DNA of 56,370 nucleotides from Onstottus_B sp049273855 (GTDB taxonomy: Bacteria > Acidobacteriota > Blastocatellia > UBA7656). The translations under genes and the position numbers were made by a program. Below are positions 11,335 through 19,748 of the stretch, piece by piece; positions within the stretch are counted from its first letter, which is position 1; each line of letters opens with the position of its first letter. The stretch lies in the NCBI GenBank assembly GCA_049273855.1, contig JBASRN010000004.1, positions 1 to 56,370 of the forward strand, in the 5' to 3' direction. The notes under the pieces are model-generated. The model searched no databases and was not told the DNA's origin. It worked only from the letters and a program-made list of their open reading frames with translations.

Positions 11335-11601
11335 TTGGTAAATGTTACATTCTTGAACAGCTTGAATCACAGGCTGGGTCGCCTCTTCGGGCTTCGCATT
11401 GAGCTTGTTCCCTACCTCGAAGAGGAGGTGGCTTCATACATCGATAAAGAGTTTGGCTGTCTGTTTCACTCCGAGACCGGCACTCTTGAATTGAAACTAG
11501 GCATAGAAGACAGGTTCGCACGGTGCTGCGTTGAATTGGTCGCAAAAATCGACCGGCTGGAAAGACAACTGATAGCAAAGCACCGAAAGAAAAGGAAATA
11601 G
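11335..11601 (+). CDS. Possible small protein, unrecognised
   Basis: An 88-residue frame opening with TTG, lying in a 687-base stretch between the M20 gene and the CadC-like gene. The second half is plausible protein: an acidic-basic helix (DRFARCCVELVAKIDRLERQ) and a very basic end (KHRKKRK). A different frame just before it (11280-11402) reads LGLQVHQGLGK, faintly like the start of GxxExxY proteins, so this could be a frameshifted relic. No ribosome-binding site is visible. I cannot assign a function. Confidence 0.3.
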   Translation: MVNVTFLNSLNHRLGRLFGLRIELVPYLEEEVASYIDKEFGCLFHSETGTLELKLGIEDRFARCCVELVAKIDRLERQLIAKHRKKRK

Positions 11602-11771
11602 TTAGCTCGCGTGATCGCTTTGAGCGTCAAATCTGCTTGCACCCGGAGCTGCGCGAGCGGATTTCTTATGATGCGGTCCTGTGACTCGAGTTGGGCTTGT
11701 ACCAACGCGCAGCCCCGTGACGCATACGCTAGAGCTTCCTGGATTCAACTGAAGTCCGCCATCCGTGGCAA

Positions 11772-13703
11772 TTATGGTGTGAGCCCGATGCGCTCCAGGA
11801 GACGTGCGAATCCCGGCTCTGACCGGAGACTTTTCAGCACCGGGTCAACCTTCAGATTCATCAACCAGATGTCACGATCCTCGACCGCTTTCTCCAGCCA
11901 CTTGAATGCCTGATCCTTCTCGCCAAGTCCTGCGTAGATCGTCGCTATCGTGTACGGTGAGACGTAGCGCTGTTTTTGCTGATCCAGGTCAGCCAATATC
12001 CGTCGCGCTTCGCCTTTCCGGCCTGATACAGCGTAAGCGTGTCCGAGCAGCGAGACCATCAGCGGATTTCCGGACAACTTGACGCCTTGTTGAAACTGGT
12101 CGATTGCCTCGCTGTACATTCCCTTTTGCTCGTAAGCCAATCCCAGATATCGCCTGGCCGGGAAGAAGTTCGGATCGACATCCAGAAGCCGCTTGCAGTG
12201 AGCAATCGCTTCGTCGTTTCGCCCTCCGAGGTAAAGAATCCAACCAACGTGCGAATTGCTGATAAACGAGAGAGGTTCGAGTTCCTCGGCTCGCTTCGCC
12301 TCGGCGATCGCTTCGTCAAATCTTCCCATCGCCACCAGATACGAGCTGTACCATTGATGAGCCGGCGCGTAAGTTGGCTTGTATTTGATCGCGAGCAGAA
12401 AGTCTCGCTCCGCCTCTTCTCTGGCCCAGTCCCAACGGTGTTCGATGAACGCCAGCGAAGTGCGAGCCTCGGCCAGCGTGCCGTCGATGCTAAGCGCCTT
12501 GGTGGCAGCTTCTTTAGCCTTTGGAAACGCCTCTCGCGGCTGGCTTATGCCGTACACGACCAGCATGTTGTAGCAGTCCGCAAGGCCAGCGTACGCCGGA
12601 GCGTATTGCTGATCGACTTCGATCGCCTCTCGAAAATACTCGATGCCTTGCAGCAGGCCTTCCTCAGTTCGCTTGCTCCAGGAGTTCCGGCCCTTCAAGT
12701 AGAGCCCGAACGCTTCGAGTTGTTTCTGTTCTTCGACGCTGAGCTTTAGCCGGAGATTCTCGAAGATGTCTCTCGAAATATCCTCTTGCACGAGGAGAAT
12801 GTCAGAGACCCTTCGGCTGTAGTGCTTTCCCCACATCTGCGAAACGTTGCTGGCATCAATGAGGTCCACCTGTATGCCTAGCGTGTCTCCTCGTCTGTGA
12901 ACTCTGCCTGTAAGCACGGCCCGAACGTTCAGCTCACGGGCGATCTTGCGAGGATCAGTTTCAAGGCCTTTGTAGTTGAGCACAACACTGCGGGGCACGA
13001 CCCGCAGCTTTGGAAGTTGCGAAAGACTGTTTATGAGGCTTTGAGTGATTTCGTTGCTGAAGTACTCAGCGTCGGTGTCGGAGGCTTCATTGACAAACGG
13101 GAGAACGGCTATTGATTCTATTATGCTGCTGCTGCCATTGACCGACTTGCCGTCGCCGATGAAGTAAATGATTCCCGCCGCCGCGATGACCAGGCCCAGC
13201 AAAGAGGCAAATAGAGCTTTCCGATGACGCCTGGCACCGGTTGTCATGTACTCAACGACCCCGCCGCCGGTAACCCCCGCGACATCGTTTTGACGCACTG
13301 CCGCCCTTGGAAGCTCGGCTATCGCAGCGGGGCCATTCAGCGTTTTGTCGCGGACGGAATCAATCCCCTGGTTCCACGACTCGCTGACGGGTGCGACGAA
13401 TCTGTAACCTCGCCTCGCCACGGTTTCGATGAACTGATGCCCGTTGTGACCTTCGCCCAAAGCCTTCCTCAACAGCGATATGTTCTGGGTGAGATTTCCT
13501 TCCTCTACAAAGGTATCGGGCCACACCTTTTTCATGAGGCCGTCTTTGGAAATGACCTGACCGCTGCTTTCAACAAGCGCCAGAAGTATGTCGAAGACCT
13601 TGGGTGTTAGTTGGACGACCTCCTGATCGCGGAGCAGCAGCCGGTCGCCGGTGTTGAGTCGGAAACGGCCAAACTCATAAAAGTGTTTCGAATGATCGTC
13701 CAT
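11772..13703 (-). CDS. CadC-like winged-helix membrane regulator with TolB-like and TPR domains
   Basis: A 643-residue protein of a kind abundant in Acidobacteriota. Residues ~1-105 are an OmpR/ToxR-type winged helix (LTPKVFDILLALVE, EGNLTQNISLLRKALG, IETVARRGYRF). One transmembrane helix follows near residue 165-185 (LFASLLGLVIAAAGIIYFI). A FlgO/TolB-like domain starts at IAVLPFVNEASD and includes LTGRVHRRGDTLGIQVDLID. The last ~300 residues are tetratricopeptide repeats (APAYAGLADCYNML, AIAHCKRLLDVDPNFFPARRYLG, GNPLMVSLLGHAYA). The DNA-binding domain is cytoplasmic and the rest should be periplasmic, so an extracytoplasmic signal would be passed without phosphorylation. Targets are unknown. 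Confidence 0.88.
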   Translation of the reverse strand: MDDHSKHFYEFGRFRLNTGDRLLLRDQEVVQLTPKVFDILLALVESSGQVISKDGLMKKVWPDTFVEEGNLTQNISLLRKALGEGHNGHQFIETVARRGYRFVAPVSESWNQGIDSVRDKTLNGPAAIAELPRAAVRQNDVAGVTGGGVVEYMTTGARRHRKALFASLLGLVIAAAGIIYFIGDGKSVNGSSSIIESIAVLPFVNEASDTDAEYFSNEITQSLINSLSQLPKLRVVPRSVVLNYKGLETDPRKIARELNVRAVLTGRVHRRGDTLGIQVDLIDASNVSQMWGKHYSRRVSDILLVQEDISRDIFENLRLKLSVEEQKQLEAFGLYLKGRNSWSKRTEEGLLQGIEYFREAIEVDQQYAPAYAGLADCYNMLVVYGISQPREAFPKAKEAATKALSIDGTLAEARTSLAFIEHRWDWAREEAERDFLLAIKYKPTYAPAHQWYSSYLVAMGRFDEAIAEAKRAEELEPLSFISNSHVGWILYLGGRNDEAIAHCKRLLDVDPNFFPARRYLGLAYEQKGMYSEAIDQFQQGVKLSGNPLMVSLLGHAYAVSGRKGEARRILADLDQQKQRYVSPYTIATIYAGLGEKDQAFKWLEKAVEDRDIWLMNLKVDPVLKSLRSEPGFARLLERIGLTP

Positions 13704-13886
13704 AGATGGCTTTGAGAAACATCATTGAGAAAAACTTGAGCCAGTTCTGAGGACTTGCGAACCGCTTCGAGAGTACCTTCGGCCTCGATTCGAAGTGGCG
13801 AATCAATACCCCTAACGCCGCGCCCATTCTAGCCCAGGGTGCTACTTGAGGCAAAAGGATTGGCACCGGCCGGACCCTCTCGTCTA

Positions 13887-14408
13887 ATGGTCAACCTGTA
13901 CTTCGCGTGCACGGATTGCAAAGTCTACGTTGATGCCGGGTATAGATGGGCGCTTTGGTCGCTCGAAGAACCCGGCATCGTCAAGCGCGGCAAGCCTGTC
14001 CGCGTGGCTTCGGTGCTTTCGGCGGGAGAATATTGGACGCCGCCCGGGACTGGAAGCGCGGAATGGCTCAACGGAGAAGTGCTGCCCTCGGTTCGGCGTT
14101 TCCTGGAGGACCATCGTTCTCATCAGATTGTTTTTGGAAACACAGCGGACTTTCTCTCGGCTGATGGCAACGGCGTTCTCGACTGGATGCAGGTTGGATT
14201 CTTGCCGCTGCTTCTGCCGAGATACTTTGTCGAGCAGCTTGGCTTCAAGACCTGGGATCAGGTTTCCAGTTTCATCGCGCGTCAGGACAGCACGCCGTGG
14301 TGGTGGATGCTCGAGTGGGATCATCTCCACGACAAGGCTCGCAGTAAGTTTCAAGAGCTGGTTGAATCAAGGACCGCCTGTCGCAAATCCGCCCAGTGCA
14401 ATCCTTAG
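13887..14408 (+). CDS. Conserved hypothetical protein with N-terminal CxxC
   Basis: About 173 residues from ATG 13887; GTG 13839 would add 16 residues of poor quality. The N-terminus MVNLYFACTDCKVYVDAGYRWA contains a CxxC, but no second pair follows in the domain (two Cys occur at the extreme C-terminus). Aromatic-rich segments (WMQVGFLPLLLPRYFVEQLG, TPWWWMLEWDHLHDK) suggest a compact soluble domain. I do not recognise a family or catalytic site. It is divergent from the CadC-like gene and convergent with the beta-lactamase-like gene. Confidence 0.6.
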   Translation: MVNLYFACTDCKVYVDAGYRWALWSLEEPGIVKRGKPVRVASVLSAGEYWTPPGTGSAEWLNGEVLPSVRRFLEDHRSHQIVFGNTADFLSADGNGVLDWMQVGFLPLLLPRYFVEQLGFKTWDQVSSFIARQDSTPWWWMLEWDHLHDKARSKFQELVESRTACRKSAQCNP

Positions 14409-14442
14409 GGAATGAGAAATAACGGCCCGCGGTTATCGTAGA

Positions 14443-15384
14443 CTACTTCGCCCCGCTCTCCCGCCAGCCATAGAAGTTAGCGACCTGTTCGCCTACCCGC
14501 GCAATCGCGTCTTCCATGTGCGGTCCGATGCCGTTGTGACGAGCCGTGAACACGCTGAGCACCACGTGCCGGTTCTCGCTCTCGAGGATGCCAACGTCGT
14601 TACCGATGTAAGGCAGAAAATCACCCGTCTTATGAGGAAGCCGGAAGCCGGTCACGTACTTCGGAAGCCGCGAGCTGTAGACCTGCCCGCGCATGATCTG
14701 AAGCATGTGCTCGCTTGCCTGCTTGCTGACCGCCTCGCCTTTCTGAATGCGCTCGAGCAGCTTGCCCATCTCTCGAGACGATGAGAGCCCAAACGGCGTC
14801 TTGCCCTCGGTGTGAAACTTCCACAGGTCAGACGATTCGCGAAGCGCCTTGAACCACATCGACGTCGGACCCGTCGCTTTGATGGTGTTCAACCCGTAGC
14901 TCTGCATGAGCTTGTTGACCGGCTCGATGCCGCCGACTTTCTCGAACAGGATATCCGTCGCCGTGTTGTCACTGACTATGATCATCAATGTGATCACGTC
15001 CTTGATCGTCAGGCTCGCGTTTGCATCCAGCGAGCGCATCACGCCCGTCCCCGGCCGCTTGTCGGACTCCTTCATCGTCACGCGATCGGTGAGCGCAAAC
15101 TTTCCGGCTTCGATCTGGCGGAAGACTTCGACCATCAACGGGATCTTGATGACGCTCATCGTGTCCATCGTCTCGTCGGCGTTGATGGCGATTTCCTCGC
15201 CGGTCTCGATGCACTTGATGTAGATGCCCCACTTCGCGTTAACCGAGCGTGTTATGCGCTCGATGTTAGCTTGCAGGCGAGCGAGCCCGGCCGGAGGCTG
15301 CTGCTGACCGAGAGCACGATGCGACGGACCGAGAAGAAGAATCGCGGCTAAGGGGAGCGCTGTTTGCTTGAAAGGTTTGTTCAT
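14443..15384 (-). CDS. Exported class A beta-lactamase-fold serine hydrolase, omega-loop Glu not evident
   Basis: A 313-residue protein with a signal peptide ending near LGQQQ. The three active-site motifs of the class A fold are present: SVIK (Ser77, Lys80), SDN (138-140) and KTG (252-254). The Glu-x-x-Asn omega-loop motif normally found about 35 residues after SDN is not seen. The corresponding stretch reads GPTSMWFKALRESSDLWK, and the spacing there is longer than in TEM. Without that base the enzyme may acylate but deacylate slowly, or it may be a peptidase/esterase. It is last in a minus-strand series 24 bases after coaE. A beta-lactam resistance role is not supported by sequence alone. 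Confidence 0.82.
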   Translation of the reverse strand: MNKPFKQTALPLAAILLLGPSHRALGQQQPPAGLARLQANIERITRSVNAKWGIYIKCIETGEEIAINADETMDTMSVIKIPLMVEVFRQIEAGKFALTDRVTMKESDKRPGTGVMRSLDANASLTIKDVITLMIIVSDNTATDILFEKVGGIEPVNKLMQSYGLNTIKATGPTSMWFKALRESSDLWKFHTEGKTPFGLSSSREMGKLLERIQKGEAVSKQASEHMLQIMRGQVYSSRLPKYVTGFRLPHKTGDFLPYIGNDVGILESENRHVVLSVFTARHNGIGPHMEDAIARVGEQVANFYGWRESGAK

Positions 15385-15408
15385 TCAGGTCCTCTGTCGG
15401 CAGAGATA

Positions 15409-16017
15409 TCAGCTCTGCTTCGTTTGGAGTAGCTGATTGAACACTTCGGTCACGCGTTGGCGGGTCTGGTCGAACGTGCCCGAGGTGTCGATCTCAAAAT
15501 CGGCGTAGCGGCGCTTTTCGTCGGATGACATCTGCGCGGCGATTCTGCGCTCGGCGTCTTCGCGTGTGATTCTGTTTCTGCGCATCAAGCGTTCGATTTG
15601 GATCTCGCGGCCGCAGTACGCGACTATCAACTTGTCGAATCGCTTGTAGCCGCCGGACTCGATGATCAGCGCGGCGTCGAAAACCGCAATGGCGTCCGGG
15701 TTTGATGCCTCGACATCGCGAAGCAAGCGGTTTTGTTCTTCGATCACCCGCGGGTGGACGATTTCGTTTAATCGCTTGCGACGAGCCGCATCGGCGAACA
15801 CGATCACCCCAAGTTTAGCCCGATCGATCGAGCCATCTTCGGAAAGTACGTCGCGTCCGAACTCGCGCACGATGTCATCATAAGCCGGGCGGCCCGGCTC
15901 CATCGTCGAGTGGGCAATCTTGTCAGCGTCGAATGTGGCGCAGCCAAGCTCGCGAAGCACCGAGAGAACGAAGCTCTTGCCGACGGCGATGCTCCCTGTG
16001 AGTCCAACCTTTAGCAT
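15409..16017 (-). CDS. coaE: Dephospho-CoA kinase
   Basis: The 202-residue sequence has the P-loop GLTGSIAVGKS at the extreme N-terminus, the DADKIAH motif that binds dephospho-CoA, IVHPRVIEEQ, and the lid MRRNRITREDAERRI. CoaE phosphorylates the 3'-OH of dephospho-CoA, the last step of coenzyme A synthesis. The length is normal for the family. A long palindromic repeat begins three bases upstream of the ATG, so the leader of this gene is essentially the repeat. Confidence 0.95.
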   Translation of the reverse strand: MLKVGLTGSIAVGKSFVLSVLRELGCATFDADKIAHSTMEPGRPAYDDIVREFGRDVLSEDGSIDRAKLGVIVFADAARRKRLNEIVHPRVIEEQNRLLRDVEASNPDAIAVFDAALIIESGGYKRFDKLIVAYCGREIQIERLMRRNRITREDAERRIAAQMSSDEKRRYADFEIDTSGTFDQTRQRVTEVFNQLLQTKQS

Positions 16018-16021
16018 AAAC

Positions 16022-16236
16022 GAGTTCAGAGTTCGCAGTTCAGAGTTCGCAGTTCAGAGTTCGGAGTCGAGTTCGGAGTTCAGAGTTCGGGCTCCACTAT
16101 TGCCCGCCAGGATAGGAGTGTCCCGTATTATTCGACCAACCCCACGGCCGAACTCCGAACCCCGAACTCCGAACCCGGAACCCCGAACTCCGAACTCCGA
16201 ACTCCGAACTCAAAACCCGAACTCCGAACCCTGAAC
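16022..16236. repeat. Tandem GAGTTCGGAGTTC-type repeat with inverted partner
   Basis: The left arm (16022-16090) is made of imperfect tandem copies of GAGTTCAGAGTTCG and GAGTTCGGAGTTC. The right arm (16148-16236) is the reverse complement, copies of CCGAACTCCGAAC, separated by 57 bases of unrelated sequence. A hairpin of over 60 bp with many registers is possible. It fills the gap between ybjN-like (stop at 16242) and coaE (start at 16017), both on the minus strand. Confidence 0.9.
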
Positions 16237-16241
16237 CCCTC

Positions 16242-16727
16242 CTATTCCCAGTACTCGCCCGGCGCATGTTCAGTCCTCATTAACTTGTCGAGCGCCGTCT
16301 TTCCCCCGAATGCTTTCACGATCTGGTCGTCGAGGTCATCGGCTACGCGCGCGATCGCCGAGACGCTGGCGTAAAGTTCGTCGCGGCTCATCGTGTCGCC
16401 AAGTATCGAATGGCTAAGGAGCACCGTAGCCTTCCCGTCTTCGCCTACAGCGAGCCCAAAAGCGCCGAGTATCAACCGCAGATTGTAGGTCAGCAGGTAA
16501 CGCATCAACTCTTCGGTCACGTCGACATCCGCCACGACATACGAGAAAACCTCCACGCCGGCTTTCTTGTCGCCGATCGGAAAAGCTCTTGCATAGACGA
16601 ACGTCGAACCTTCTTGCAGCACGAGCGTGTCATCCATCGTCTTGACGTTCACCTCGCCAAAGAGAGTGTGAAGGTACTCGCGCGTCTTCCCGTAGACCTT
16701 CTTGTGAGGTTCAGACTTGAATTCCAT
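16242..16727 (-). CDS. YbjN-domain / T3SS-chaperone-fold protein
   Basis: 161 residues with the YbjN-like order: an N-terminal helix (HKKVYGKTREYLHTLFG), alternating strands (VLQEGSTFVYARAFPI, AGVEVFSYVV), a helix with LLTYNLRLILGAFGLA, then VLLSHSILGDTMSRDELYASVSAIA. The L..N....FGxxxxD pattern is typical of this fold. Such proteins act as chaperone-like or regulatory adaptors. It begins 13 bases after the ClpA-like gene ends, so it may be an adaptor or partner of that ATPase; this is inference from spacing only. Confidence 0.75.
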   Translation of the reverse strand: MEFKSEPHKKVYGKTREYLHTLFGEVNVKTMDDTLVLQEGSTFVYARAFPIGDKKAGVEVFSYVVADVDVTEELMRYLLTYNLRLILGAFGLAVGEDGKATVLLSHSILGDTMSRDELYASVSAIARVADDLDDQIVKAFGGKTALDKLMRTEHAPGEYWE

Positions 16728-16740
16728 TTTTAGGCTGTCG

Positions 16741-19041
16741 CTACCCCGCGCCGGCCGACTCGACTCTCACCGCGCTGTTCTGGACACGCACTGCAACCTC
16801 GGGTCGCGCTCCAACCGCGTGGCGGTCAATATGCAGTTGAGTAAAAGGAATAATGATCATCTCCTGGAGCAATCGCTCGAGTTGAGCGAGGCTCTTGCGT
16901 TCGGTGGCCAGGCGCTGGGCAAAGAAGGGTGCGAGTTCCGGGTCCAGTTTCATGCGCACCGCCTGAGAGGCTTCGAGTCGCGAGCGCAACGCTTCAAGCC
17001 GCTCACCAATGATCGTCTCGGTCGCCGCGCGGTCAAGCACTTGAAACTCGATCACCTCGTCGATGTCGGCCGCGAGCGATTCGGCAAGACCGTATCCTGA
17101 GCCGCGCTCCCTGAGATTCAGGCTGCCGGTGAACCGTAAGCTTCCGGTCATCTGGTACTCAGTCGGATCTTCGTTGCGCGCGATGAAACCCATGTGATTC
17201 TGCTTGCCCGATTCAATCATTTGCGATAGCGCCATTACTACCGTTGTGTTCGACAGCGACACCCTCGCCCCAGCCGCATCCGTGAATCTTCCTTGCTCGA
17301 AAGCCTCGCCCAGGAATTGCTGAACCACCGGATGCGCAAGCTCGATGTTCCGAAAATAGAGCAGGGAGTGGGGATTGTCCTCCGCCGCCTTGGACAGCAA
17401 GCCGCTGCGGTCGCTGTAGCCGATATAGCCTGGTTCGGCGCCGATCAGTCGCGAGATCGACCACACCTCGGTGAACTGGCTCATATCGAACTCGACCATC
17501 TTGTTCGCCGAGCCGTACAAAAATCTGGCCAGCGCCGTTGCCATCTCGTGCTTGCCCACGCCCTCGGGTCCAGCGAAGAGAAAAACGCCATCGGGTTGTT
17601 CGGGTCTGATCTCGAGGCCGAGCTTCGCGATTCGCACGACGCGCGCGACATCGCGCGCTGCTCGTTGTTGGCCGGGCACCGCTCCGTTCAAGAACTCTTC
17701 CAGCCGTTCGAGCCGCGCCGCGGGGTCCTCGTCCATTATCTCGAGCGGCAGCCCCGTGGTTTCCGACAGCGTCTCGGCGATTACCTCCCGCGTAAGCCGG
17801 TCTTGCTCGCTGAGCGTCGCCTTCGCCGCAGCCTTGTCGAGCAAGTCGAACGCCTTGTCCGGGAAGCTTCGTGAATGAAGAAACCGATCGGCCATCTCGA
17901 CGATCAGTGTGACCATCTCTTCGTCAATCTTGACGCCGTGGTAAGCCTCGAACGAACCGCGCGTTTCGTTGAGTATCCGGCCCGCTTCTTCGCGCGAAGG
18001 TTCCTCTATGGTGATGGTGCTGAAGCGCCGGGCCAGCGCTTCGTCGCGAGCGATGTACTTGTAGTATTCGGCGAGCGTGGTCGCGCCGATGCACGTAATC
18101 TCCCCCTTCGACAACGAGGATTTCAGCAGGTTCGCGATGTCGCCGGTGCCGCCGGCGCCCCCCGCGCTCAGCAATGTGTGAATCTCATCGAAAAACAGAA
18201 TGACATCGCCCGCACGACGAACCTCCTCGAGCAACTGTTTCAAGCGCTCTTCTATGTCGCCGGAGAATTTTGCGTCGGCCAGCAACCGCAACCGGGATAC
18301 TTCCAACACTCGCTTCCCACGCAACCTGAACGGCACGTTCCCGTCGCCCAGCCGCTGGGCTACGGCGATGACCAGCGCGGTTTTGCCAACCCCCGGCTTG
18401 CCGATCAACAGCGGGTTGTTCTTGAGCTTTCGGCAAAGCGTCTCGAGCACGGCTGTGATCTCCCGCTCGCGCCCAACAAAGGGATGAGGTGAAGCGGCGC
18501 GCGACTCTTCGGCAAGGTCGGAGCAGTAGTTTGCGAGTACGCCGGAAAGCTGTCGGGCACGCGGCAAACCTGGCTGCGATTGAACGGTCGCCGCCCCTGC
18601 GCCCTTTGATTGAGAAGACGGCTGCGCGCTTGCCAACAACTGCGTGGCTGCTCCTTCAAAACCAGGTTCCTCGCGAAAGGCTTTTCTGGCCGTCGCGCTC
18701 GCAAGCGCCGCGCGCAGGAGGTAAAGCGGTGTGACCAGCGCGCTGCCTTCGGCTTCGGCGACGCGCCCGGCCGACGTGATGACTGCCTGGGTCTCCTTCG
18801 TCACGGTTAGCGACTGAGCTGGGGATGGGAAACGCTTAGCGAGAACCGCGTTGGCCGTTTCGAGCAACCGAGTGCGTTGGGAGCGCGACGGTTCATCACC
18901 CGCCGAAACGCCTTCGATCAAAGCGGCTACGATATGCAGAGGGGAAAGCAAACCGCCTCTGGCCCGCGCCAGCCGTTTCGCTCCTTCGAAGGCCTCGCGA
19001 GCCTGCGGTCCAAGCAGGTTGAGCAGTTCTTCTTTCTGCAT
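16741..19041 (-). CDS. ClpA/ClpC-like AAA+ unfoldase with degenerate second ATPase domain
   Basis: 766 residues. An N-terminal Clp repeat domain occupies ~1-140. D1 has an intact Walker A (GKPGVGKT, 214-221), Walker B (FFDEIH, 283-288) and Arg-finger region (ALARRF). There is no long coiled-coil middle domain, as in ClpA. D2 has GPEGVGKH (491-498), but its Walker B reads LYFRNIELAHP (561-571), with Arg-Asn where Asp-Glu belongs, so D2 should bind ATP poorly and not hydrolyse it. The D2 pore-loop region GYIGYSD is kept. A hydrophobic-Gly-Phe tripeptide (MGF, 617-619) lies where ClpP-binding loops occur. It may be a ClpP-linked or free unfoldase powered by D1. Confidence 0.87.
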   Translation of the reverse strand: MQKEELLNLLGPQAREAFEGAKRLARARGGLLSPLHIVAALIEGVSAGDEPSRSQRTRLLETANAVLAKRFPSPAQSLTVTKETQAVITSAGRVAEAEGSALVTPLYLLRAALASATARKAFREEPGFEGAATQLLASAQPSSQSKGAGAATVQSQPGLPRARQLSGVLANYCSDLAEESRAASPHPFVGREREITAVLETLCRKLKNNPLLIGKPGVGKTALVIAVAQRLGDGNVPFRLRGKRVLEVSRLRLLADAKFSGDIEERLKQLLEEVRRAGDVILFFDEIHTLLSAGGAGGTGDIANLLKSSLSKGEITCIGATTLAEYYKYIARDEALARRFSTITIEEPSREEAGRILNETRGSFEAYHGVKIDEEMVTLIVEMADRFLHSRSFPDKAFDLLDKAAAKATLSEQDRLTREVIAETLSETTGLPLEIMDEDPAARLERLEEFLNGAVPGQQRAARDVARVVRIAKLGLEIRPEQPDGVFLFAGPEGVGKHEMATALARFLYGSANKMVEFDMSQFTEVWSISRLIGAEPGYIGYSDRSGLLSKAAEDNPHSLLYFRNIELAHPVVQQFLGEAFEQGRFTDAAGARVSLSNTTVVMALSQMIESGKQNHMGFIARNEDPTEYQMTGSLRFTGSLNLRERGSGYGLAESLAADIDEVIEFQVLDRAATETIIGERLEALRSRLEASQAVRMKLDPELAPFFAQRLATERKSLAQLERLLQEMIIIPFTQLHIDRHAVGARPEVAVRVQNSAVRVESAGAG

Positions 19042-19132
19042 TTGTCTGGCCGCGCCGGTCGAGAACCGCGCCGCACGTCTTTGATTTGGTGAGCCTATCT
19101 TGCCGCTGGTTGAGGGTCAATAAGAATCGCGA

Positions 19133-19561
19133 CTACTGGATCGTCTCGGTGGTGACAGCGGCTTGGGGTTGGCTTGCGTCGGTGACGACAAGCGGCTGCT
19201 CGGAGAATACGTTCGAGTTGATCAGCGACTGCAAAACGTAACTGCCGGAAGTGGGGAAGGAGACGTTAGCGAAGATCGTCACGTTATCGGCAAAACCATC
19301 GTGAGGTACTTCAAACGGCGTGGGAGCGGACACCGCCACGGGCTGCGAGCGATCGGGCGTAAGTATGCGAACCTCCGACAGGTACTGCCCGTTACCCGAC
19401 CAGTGGTTCAAAATCACGATTTTGAGCAAGGTGACGGGCAACTGCGGGACTTGAATCGCATAGAATATTCCCATCAGGCTGAGCTTGTGGTTGATCTCGA
19501 GCCGCACGTCCTCGCACAAGATCGTGTAGTGGAGTCGAAGGTTTGTTGGTTGTGCGGACAT
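19133..19561 (-). CDS. DUF6941-like protein, function unknown
   Basis: About 142 residues from ATG 19561 (MSAQPTNLRLHY); the frame opens earlier at 19618 without improvement. The segment ILCEDVRLEINHKLSLMGIFYAIQVPQLP is the characteristic opening of a family found in many environmental bacteria (I recall it as DUF6941). The remainder is a beta-rich domain with alternating hydrophobic strands (YVLQSLINSNVFSEQPLVV). There is no signal peptide and no catalytic motif. It is upstream of and co-directional with the ClpA-like gene, 91 bases away. The role is unknown. Confidence 0.65.
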   Translation of the reverse strand: MSAQPTNLRLHYTILCEDVRLEINHKLSLMGIFYAIQVPQLPVTLLKIVILNHWSGNGQYLSEVRILTPDRSQPVAVSAPTPFEVPHDGFADNVTIFANVSFPTSGSYVLQSLINSNVFSEQPLVVTDASQPQAAVTTETIQ

Positions 19562-19748
19562 CCAGGTTCCGTTGCTGATTACCGAGGTCACTATCTCATG
19601 CCGGCAGACGAGCTTCAAGCGCGGCGACTCGAATCCTGTGCTGTTGTCCCTGTTAGCTATGGTGTTTTGTAGGTGATCCGGACTGATGAGAGTGGTAGAT
19701 CGCCTTTGGCCGGTTGTCGCCTGCGATTCTCACAAGCGTCCACTTGAG

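Noticed and set aside
11196..11402. GxxExxY-family protein
   Set aside because: Only about ten residues (LGLQVHQGLGK) resemble the family opening, and the rest of the frame does not follow.
14419..14436. Terminator between two convergent genes (ATAAC/GTTAT)
   Set aside because: The stem is only five base pairs and has no T-tract on either strand.
14443..15384. Antibiotic-resistance beta-lactamase
   Set aside because: The fold motifs are there, but the omega-loop Glu-x-x-Asn needed for class A hydrolysis is not seen and no resistance context exists.
16022..16236. CRISPR-like array
   Set aside because: The repeated units are contiguous 8-13 base copies without unique spacers, the two halves are reverse complements of each other, and no cas gene is nearby.
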